DNA from: an uncultured Collinsella sp.
GTDB lineage: Bacteria; Actinomycetota; Coriobacteriia; Coriobacteriales; Coriobacteriaceae
Length of the DNA: 10,368 nucleotides
Direction of reading: 5' to 3'
Assembly (NCBI GenBank): GCA_902493615.1
Contig: CABUQK010000066.1
Coordinates: 1-10,368, forward strand
A model generated the notes under the pieces. The model saw nothing but the letters and a program-made list of their open reading frames with translations. It had not been told where the DNA came from and ran no database searches. Shown one piece after another: positions 6,433-10,368 of this stretch (position 1 is its first letter; each line of letters opens with the position of its first letter). The translations under genes and the position numbers were made by a program.

Positions 6433-6462
6433 CCGCGTGGCCGGCCCATTCCAACCACGCGG
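6433..6462. other. Intercistronic GC-rich hairpin between ptsI and the kinase gene
   Basis: CCGCGTGG (6433-6440) and CCACGCGG (6455-6462) form a perfect 8-bp stem around a 14-base loop. The segment GGCCGGCC (6439-6446) is itself palindromic. No T-run follows on the minus strand, so it is not a standard terminator. It could slow 3' decay or tune expression of the downstream kinase. Confidence 0.5.
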
Positions 6463-6479
6463 TTACCTCTGATACCAAA

Positions 6480-8183
6480 TTAGCGAGCTGCGGACTCGAG
6501 CAGTGCCTTGACCTCGGCGGCGGTGTTGCAGGCGAGCGCCTTCTCGGCGAGCTCGTCGCACTCGGCCTTGGTCCACTGGCTGATGGTCTTACGGGCGCGC
6601 AGGATCGACGGAGCACTCATCGAGAACTCCTCCAGGCCCCAGCTGATCAGCAGCGGCTCGAGCAGCGGATCGGCAGCGGCCTCGCCGCACATACCGACCA
6701 TGATGCCGGCCTTCACGCCGCTCTCGATGATGTTCTTGAGCGAGCGGAGCACGGCGGGATAGTAAACCTGGTACAGGTTGGAGATGGTGTCGTTGCCACG
6801 GTCGGCGCACATGGTGTAGCCGATCAGGTCGTTGGTGCCGATGGAGAAGAAGTCGGCGACCTCGGCAAGACGGTCTGCGAGCAGCGAAGCGGCAGGCGTC
6901 TCAACCATGATGCCGACCTCGATGTTCTCGTTGAACTTGCGACCCTCTTCAGTCAGCTCGGCCTTGCACTGCTCGACAAGCTCCTTGACAGCCAAGACCT
7001 CCTCGACGCAGGTGACGAGCGGGATCATGATCTTTACGTCACCGAAGGCGCTAGCGCGCAGCAGAGCGCGGAGCTGGACCTTGTACTGGTCGGGATTGGC
7101 CAGGCAGTAACGCACGGCGCGGAAGCCCATGAAGGGGTTATCTTCCTTGACCATATGCAGATACGGAATCTCCTTGTCGCCACCCACATCGAGCGTGCGG
7201 ATGATGACCGGAGCACCCTTGAGCGCGCTGGCGACCTTACGGTAGGCGTTGAACTGCTCCTCCTCGGAAGGAAGCTCAGCAGAGTCCATGAACAGGAACT
7301 CGGAGCGGAACAGACCGATAGCCTCGGCGTCGTGATCGAGCGCGTTGGGCACGTCATCGGGGTTACCGATGTTGCAGGCGATGATCTTCTTGATGCCATC
7401 AGCAGTCACGGACGGCTTGCCACGGAAGGCCTCGAGGGCTGCCTTCTCGGCAGCGAAGGCCTCGGCCTTGGCGGTGTAGGCAGCGAGCGTCTCCTCGTCG
7501 GGATCGGCCTCGACGATACCCTTGCCACCGTCGACGACAACGGTCATGCCGTTGCGCAGAGCGGTGCAGCTGTTGGAAACCGAAAGGACAGCCGGGATCT
7601 CGAGGGCGCGCGCAATAATCGCGGAGTGCGACGTGCGGCCACCGGTCTCGGTAACGATACCGGCAACGTGGGCCTTATCGATCGTGGCGGTCATGGACGG
7701 CGTGAGGTCGTGCACGACAACGACAGTGTTCTCGGGCAGGACGGAGAGGTCGACGACCTCCTTGCCCAGCAGCTCGGCCAGAATACCGGTGCGGATGTCG
7801 GCGATGTCGGCCGCACGCAGACGGAACATCTCGTCGTCCATGGACAGAAACATGTTCTCGAACATGGTCGAGGTGTCCATGAGCGCCTGCTCGGCGCAGG
7901 TACCGCCGTCAATGGCGGCGTTGATGGCGTCGGTCATGCCCGGGTCCTGAGCCAGGACAATGTGTCCGTTCATGATCTCGGCCTCGGCCTCACCCACCGT
8001 CTCCTTCATGTGGTCGGCCTGAGCCTGGGTCTTCTCGCAGAAGACCGAAAGAGCGGACTGATAGCGCTCCTTCTCTGCTGCCGAATCAGCAACCTCGTGC
8101 GGCTCAAACGTCAAGTCGGGATCGACGGCGACCATGACGGTGCCGATACCGATGCCCTCGGAAGCGTTGACTCCCTGATACAT
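6480..8183 (-). CDS. ptsI: PTS Enzyme I (phosphoenolpyruvate-protein phosphotransferase)
   Basis: The protein has 567 aa, a normal length for Enzyme I. It transfers phosphate from PEP to HPr as the first step of the PTS, in the cytosol. The N-terminal HPr-binding and phosphohistidine domain contains GGRTSHSAIIARALEIPAV, with His186 as the phosphorylated residue. The C-terminal PEP-binding barrel has TLDVGGDKEIPY (330-341), NPFMGFRAVR (349-358), ETPAA (428-432), FFSIGTNDL (445-453) and MCGEAA (498-503), with Cys499 at the expected general-acid position. The block after TNDL reads IGYTMCADRGN, where most enzymes have TQYTLAvDRGN. The start at 8183 is chosen over Met codons at 8189 and 8237 because AGAGAGG (8191-8197) lies 7 bases upstream of it and would be only 1 base from the 8189 ATG. 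It follows ptsH by 79 bases across a hairpin. Confidence 0.97.
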   Translation of the reverse strand: MYQGVNASEGIGIGTVMVAVDPDLTFEPHEVADSAAEKERYQSALSVFCEKTQAQADHMKETVGEAEAEIMNGHIVLAQDPGMTDAINAAIDGGTCAEQALMDTSTMFENMFLSMDDEMFRLRAADIADIRTGILAELLGKEVVDLSVLPENTVVVVHDLTPSMTATIDKAHVAGIVTETGGRTSHSAIIARALEIPAVLSVSNSCTALRNGMTVVVDGGKGIVEADPDEETLAAYTAKAEAFAAEKAALEAFRGKPSVTADGIKKIIACNIGNPDDVPNALDHDAEAIGLFRSEFLFMDSAELPSEEEQFNAYRKVASALKGAPVIIRTLDVGGDKEIPYLHMVKEDNPFMGFRAVRYCLANPDQYKVQLRALLRASAFGDVKIMIPLVTCVEEVLAVKELVEQCKAELTEEGRKFNENIEVGIMVETPAASLLADRLAEVADFFSIGTNDLIGYTMCADRGNDTISNLYQVYYPAVLRSLKNIIESGVKAGIMVGMCGEAAADPLLEPLLISWGLEEFSMSAPSILRARKTISQWTKAECDELAEKALACNTAAEVKALLESAAR

Positions 8184-8190
8184 TCCCATT

Positions 8191-8197
8191 CCTCTCT
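8191..8197 (-). promoter_or_regulatory. Ribosome binding site that fixes the ptsI start
   Basis: AGAGAGG on the minus strand lies 7 bases before the ATG at 8183. A second in-frame ATG at 8189 is too close (1 base) and the Met at 8237 has no RBS, so translation should begin MYQGVNASEG, as expected for Enzyme I. Confidence 0.75.
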
Positions 8198-8235
8198 CCG
8201 TGTCATGTGATAAAGCGTTTTGCCATATCCATGAC

Positions 8236-8271
8236 AAAAGAGCGCAGTTACCTTACAACAGGTCACTGCGC
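8236..8271 (-). terminator. Attenuator-like hairpin overlapping the ptsH stop codon
   Basis: On the minus strand GCGCAGT (8265-8271) pairs with ACTGCGC (8242-8248) and, after a G-A mismatch, ACCT (8260-8263) pairs with AGGT (8250-8253) around a 6-base loop. The sequence after the stem is TCTTTTG, a short U-rich tract. The 5' arm covers the last ptsH codons and the stop (8263-8265). This should act as a partial terminator or processing site, giving more ptsH than ptsI mRNA. Confidence 0.6.
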
Positions 8272-8580
8272 CCCCAAATATGAACTTAGTTGTTCAACAT
8301 GCGACCCGTTTGAGTTCTGCTCGCCAAGACCGCTCTTGATGAGCTCGATGGCAGCAGCCAGAGCCTCGGCCTCGTCAGCGCCGTCGCACTTGACCTCGAC
8401 CTCGGTACCGCAGGGGATACCAGCAGCCATGAGGGCCATCGGGGACTTGCCGTTGACCTCCTTCTCGGGGGTAACGACCGTCACGTCACAGGCATACTTG
8501 CCCATGGTGGAGGCGAACAGACCAGCCGGACGCATGTGCAGACCCTGAGGATTAACGAGGGTAGCCTTCTCAGAAACCAT
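8263..8580 (-). CDS. ptsH: Phosphocarrier protein HPr
   Basis: The protein has 105 aa and carries phosphate from Enzyme I to EIIA domains. The active-site block NPQGLHMRPAGLFAS places the phosphorylated histidine at exactly residue 15, and VNGKSPMALMAAGI places a serine at residue 46, the site that HPr kinase phosphorylates in Firmicutes. Residue 47 is Pro, where the Firmicutes HPr patch usually has Ile. Typical HPr ends near residue 88; here a polar tail of about 18 residues (GEQNSNGSHVEQLSSYLGAQ) continues to the stop. The start at 8580 has AAGGAG (8587-8592) six bases upstream. It is the first gene after the terminated permease gene and precedes ptsI. A promoter is expected in the intergenic region, with TAATAT at 8649-8654 as the likely -10. 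Confidence 0.95.
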   Translation of the reverse strand: MVSEKATLVNPQGLHMRPAGLFASTMGKYACDVTVVTPEKEVNGKSPMALMAAGIPCGTEVEVKCDGADEAEALAAAIELIKSGLGEQNSNGSHVEQLSSYLGAQ

Positions 8581-8648
8581 AGTTGACTCCTTTTTTGTGT
8601 TTAACCCCTGTCATGCATGTGGCAGGAGTCAGATTCACGACGTTGTTT

Positions 8649-8654
8649 ATATTA
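8649..8654 (-). promoter_or_regulatory. Candidate -10 box for ptsH-ptsI
   Basis: TAATAT on the minus strand lies 68 bases before the ptsH start. At 17 bases upstream the hexamer is TGAAAA, a poor -35, so an activator or another promoter further upstream is possible. I did not find a good match to a CcpA-type cre site nearby. Confidence 0.35.
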
Positions 8655-8715
8655 ACTCACATCAAACGGTTTTTCATTGTGTTTCAGACGAATTATTGGA
8701 CAGATGTGTTTGTCG

Positions 8716-8866
8716 TCCGCTTGCTCGCCGGGCGGGCACGATTAAGTTTGCTGCTCTACAGTCCTGCGCAAGACGGAAAGCACATTAAGTGCTCTTCGGC
8801 TCGTGCGGAACTCGCGATAAATCTCACAGGCCGCGCCCGGCTCCCTGTGGGCGAGCAAGCTGCGGA
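8716..8866. other. Unassigned intergenic stretch with strong multi-hairpin folding potential
   Basis: An outer pairing of TTGCTCGCC (8721-8729) with GGCGAGCAA (8850-8858), extended past a 3-base bulge by TCCGC/GCGGA (8716-8720, 8862-8866), encloses three hairpins: 8748-8771 (6 bp with a bulge), 8771-8801 (11 pairs around a 5-base loop, with two mismatches) and 8825-8849 (CACAGG/CCTGTG with an inner CCG/CGG). One pair in 8771-8801 is G-T on the plus strand and becomes C-A on the minus strand, which slightly favours a plus-strand RNA. I do not recognise a known RNA family. No protein-coding gene is supported here, and 8867-8964 shows nothing I can name. Confidence 0.35.
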
Positions 8867-8964
8867 AACTCGGTCGGTCCAGAGCAATATCGTGCGAACG
8901 GAATTCTGGCTAATGATCTGTTCGCGACAAAGACTCGATAGGTAGCCCCCTCTATGCCCTTTTG

Positions 8965-9035
8965 TAAGTTGCGGTGAAATAGGGACTGAATTTGGGGTTG
9001 AATCGTTTAAACAGTCCCTATTTCACCGCAACTTA
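8965..9035. repeat. Perfect 24-bp inverted repeat with TA ends, possible miniature element
   Basis: The arm at 8965-8988 (beginning TAAGTTGCGGTG) and the arm at 9012-9035 (ending CACCGCAACTTA) are perfect reverse complements over 24 bases, with a 23-base AT-rich centre at 8989-9011. Each arm starts with TA at the outer end, so the unit can be read as a 22-bp terminal inverted repeat flanked by a TA duplication, as produced by IS630/Tc1-type transposition. There is no T-run on either side, so it is not an ordinary terminator. The sequence of the arms is certain; the mobile-element reading is an inference. Confidence 0.6.
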
Positions 9036-9047
9036 TGGGAGGGACAG

Positions 9048-9083
9048 AAAAAAGGCGGAGGCCCTGGAGAGGGACTCCGCCTT
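9048..9083 (-). terminator. Rho-independent terminator after the PTS permease gene
   Basis: On the minus strand AAGGCGGAG (9075-9083) pairs with CTCCGCCTT (9052-9060), and after a T-C mismatch CCCT pairs with AGGG around a 4-base loop. Six T residues (9053-9048) follow, the first two within the stem. It lies 36 bases after the stop codon at 9120, so the permease and ptsH are probably separate transcripts. Confidence 0.92.
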
Positions 9084-9119
9084 ATATACAGGGGGCGATG
9101 GTATTCGCGTGTTGCGGGA

Positions 9120-10368
9120 TTAGACCAGGCGGGCGTTGATCGTCTTGGCGATCTTGGCGGCGTCGGTGGAACCCTTGACGGTGGCACGGAAGTCCTCGTC
9201 CATGAGCGCCTCGGCGACCTTGGACAGGATCTTAAGGTGCGTGGTGCCGGCCTGGGCACCCGGGATGAGCAGCGCGATGGCCACGTTGACGGGAGCGCCG
9301 TCCATGGTGTCCCAACCGGTCACACCGGACTCGTCCTTGACGACGATGACGGCAGCCTCGGTAATGGCGTCGGACTTGGCATGCGGGATGGCGAAGCCCT
9401 CCATCATGCCCGTGGTGCCCTCGGCCTCGCGGGCCAGGAAGGCGTTCATCACGGCGTCGGCGTCGCTGGCGATACCGGCCTTGACAGCCTGGTTGGAAAC
9501 GAAGCTCAGAGCCTCGTCACGAGAAGCGAAGTCCTCGGCGACAAAGACATTCTCGACCTTCACGAAGTCGGCAGCCTCGGCCTTGGGGGCCTCGACGGCA
9601 GCGGCCTTGGGGGCCTCAACGGACTTGGCTACAGGAGCGGCCTTCTGATTCTTCTCGAAGTCGTACTTCTTGAAGGCCACGAACAGGATACCACCGACCA
9701 CAGCGCCGATGAGGATCGCGAGGACCCACAGCGGACCGTTCTCGACAACGGGCAGGACCAGGAAGCCGCCGTGAGGCGCCGGATCGTGAACGTTGAAGAA
9801 GATGGTCAAGATGGAAGCGATGGAAGAACCGAGCATCATGATGGGCATGACGGGCCAGATGTTCTTGGTCATGAACGGAATGGCGCCCTCGGTGATGTGG
9901 GTGCAACCAAGGATGAGGTTGACGATACCGGCGTCATGATCCTCCTGGCTGAAGTACTTCTTGCCGACAACGACGGCGAAGGTGGTGATCAGCGGCGGAA
10001 CGATGCAAGCGGCGGAGACGGCAGCCATGAAGTTGGTGCCGAAGTTGTAGGTCTCGGTGCCGACGCCAGCTTCGAGAGCGGTACCGAGCAGGAAGGTACC
10101 AGTAGCGTAAGCAGCCTTGTTGGCCGGGCCGCCCATATCAAAGGCGCACATGCAGCCGATGGCCAGGCCAAGGATCACCGGACCGGAGTTACCGAGGCTC
10201 TGCAGGAAATCCATCATACCCTGGTTAATGGCAGCCATGGGGCCGGAAATACCGAGCATGACCAGGCCGACGATGGCGGTAGAGCACAGCGGATACAGGA
10301 AGATTGCCTTCAGGCCATTAAGGCTCGCGGGAATTTTAGAGAAAACCTTCTCGAGCAGCAGGATGACA
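9120..10368 (-). CDS. PTS fructose-type permease, EIIC-EIIA fusion (N-terminal part outside the window)
   Basis: The minus-strand frame is open from the window edge to TAA at 9120-9122, giving 415 residues with the N-terminus missing. The first part is a fructose-family EIIC membrane domain: AIFLYPLCSTAIVGLVMLGI, then FDMGGPANKAAYATG (10142-10098), the HITEGAIPF signature (9899-9873) and three to four more hydrophobic segments ending near WVLAILIGAVVGGILFVAF. A cytosolic Ala/Pro/Lys-rich linker with a repeated EAPKA unit leads to a PTS_EIIA_2 domain, whose phosphorylated histidine is in GFAIPHAKS (codon at 9381-9383). The protein would import and phosphorylate fructose or a related sugar using phosphate from HPr. 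EIIB is not in the visible part and may lie upstream in the same polypeptide. The Met at 10259 is internal. A terminator follows at 9048-9083. Whether the sugar is fructose is inferred from family similarity and the kinase neighbours. Confidence 0.93.
   Translation of the reverse strand, partial: VILLLEKVFSKIPASLNGLKAIFLYPLCSTAIVGLVMLGISGPMAAINQGMMDFLQSLGNSGPVILGLAIGCMCAFDMGGPANKAAYATGTFLLGTALEAGVGTETYNFGTNFMAAVSAACIVPPLITTFAVVVGKKYFSQEDHDAGIVNLILGCTHITEGAIPFMTKNIWPVMPIMMLGSSIASILTIFFNVHDPAPHGGFLVLPVVENGPLWVLAILIGAVVGGILFVAFKKYDFEKNQKAAPVAKSVEAPKAAAVEAPKAEAADFVKVENVFVAEDFASRDEALSFVSNQAVKAGIASDADAVMNAFLAREAEGTTGMMEGFAIPHAKSDAITEAAVIVVKDESGVTGWDTMDGAPVNVAIALLIPGAQAGTTHLKILSKVAEALMDEDFRATVKGSTDAAKIAKTINARLV
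9578..9617 (-). repeat. Direct repeat in the EIIC-EIIA linker
   Basis: The 16-base unit CGGCCTTGGGGGCCTC occurs at 9578-9593 and 9602-9617, exactly 24 bases apart, so it encodes two in-frame copies of an eight-residue EAPKA-containing linker unit. Linker length could vary between strains by slippage. Confidence 0.75.

Noticed and set aside
6426..8210. 594-codon plus-strand ORF opposite ptsI
   Set aside because: It is a mirror frame of Enzyme I, with composition typical of antisense translation (many Gly, Val, Leu, His, Asp) and no recognisable domain.
8649..8690. CcpA-type cre site upstream of ptsH
   Set aside because: The segment TGAAAAACCGTTTGA (minus strand) looks superficially similar but does not align with the cre consensus when the central CG is placed.
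8583..8945. 120-codon plus-strand ORF in the intergenic region
   Set aside because: It begins inside the ptsH RBS region, lacks an RBS and shows no protein-like pattern. The region is better described by its hairpins.
8965..9035. Inverted repeat as a bidirectional terminator
   Set aside because: Neither side has a U-tract, and the permease gene already has a strong terminator 13 bases away.
9578..9617. Tandem units as a CRISPR or non-coding repeat array
   Set aside because: There are only two copies, in frame within the EIIC-EIIA linker and without spacers of CRISPR type.

Overview
The window is most likely a chromosomal segment of a high-GC, gut-type actinobacterium of the class Coriobacteriia, probably Collinsella or a close relative. 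This is an inference from GC-rich coding DNA and from protein sequences that look Collinsella-like to me; no database search was possible. Apart from the first 400 bases, every gene lies on the minus strand, so the biological reading order is from high to low coordinates.

Right half (10368 down to 4279): a sugar phosphotransferase (PTS) locus of the fructose type. In order of transcription it holds the C-terminal part of a membrane permease EIIC fused to EIIA (9120-10368), a strong terminator, a 540-base intergenic region, HPr (ptsH), Enzyme I (ptsI), and two tandem PfkB-family sugar-phosphate kinases of exactly 310 aa each. PEP would pass phosphate through EI His186, HPr His15 and the EIIA histidine to the incoming sugar (the EIIB step is not visible here), and a 1-phosphofructokinase would then make fructose-1,6-bisphosphate. 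The locus is cut by intrinsic terminators after the permease, after the first kinase and after the second kinase. A weaker hairpin overlaps the ptsH stop codon and could set the HPr:EI ratio.

The 8581-9119 intergenic region is the least explained part. It holds a perfect 24-bp inverted repeat bounded by TA dinucleotides (8965-9035), which may be a miniature mobile element, and a 150-base stretch that can fold into a closed multi-hairpin structure (8716-8866).

Left half (4186 down to 401): a tRNA nucleotidyltransferase (CCA-adding/poly(A) polymerase superfamily) with an HD domain, a complete tRNA-Glu(CUC) transcription unit with promoter and terminator, a flippase-like membrane protein of the LPG-synthase-TM family, and a TetR-family regulator with a palindrome in its promoter region.

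Far left (1-400, plus strand): the end of a gene that looks like the C-terminal domain of a Coriobacteriia ABC-transporter ATPase, followed in the same frame by a 30-codon relic of an IS3-family transposase.

No CRISPR array, intact insertion sequence or rRNA was seen. The most unusual protein feature is shared by both kinases: the PfkB anion-hole motif GAGD reads CAGD. The operon-proximal kinase also has Asp in place of a normally conserved substrate-contacting Asn.
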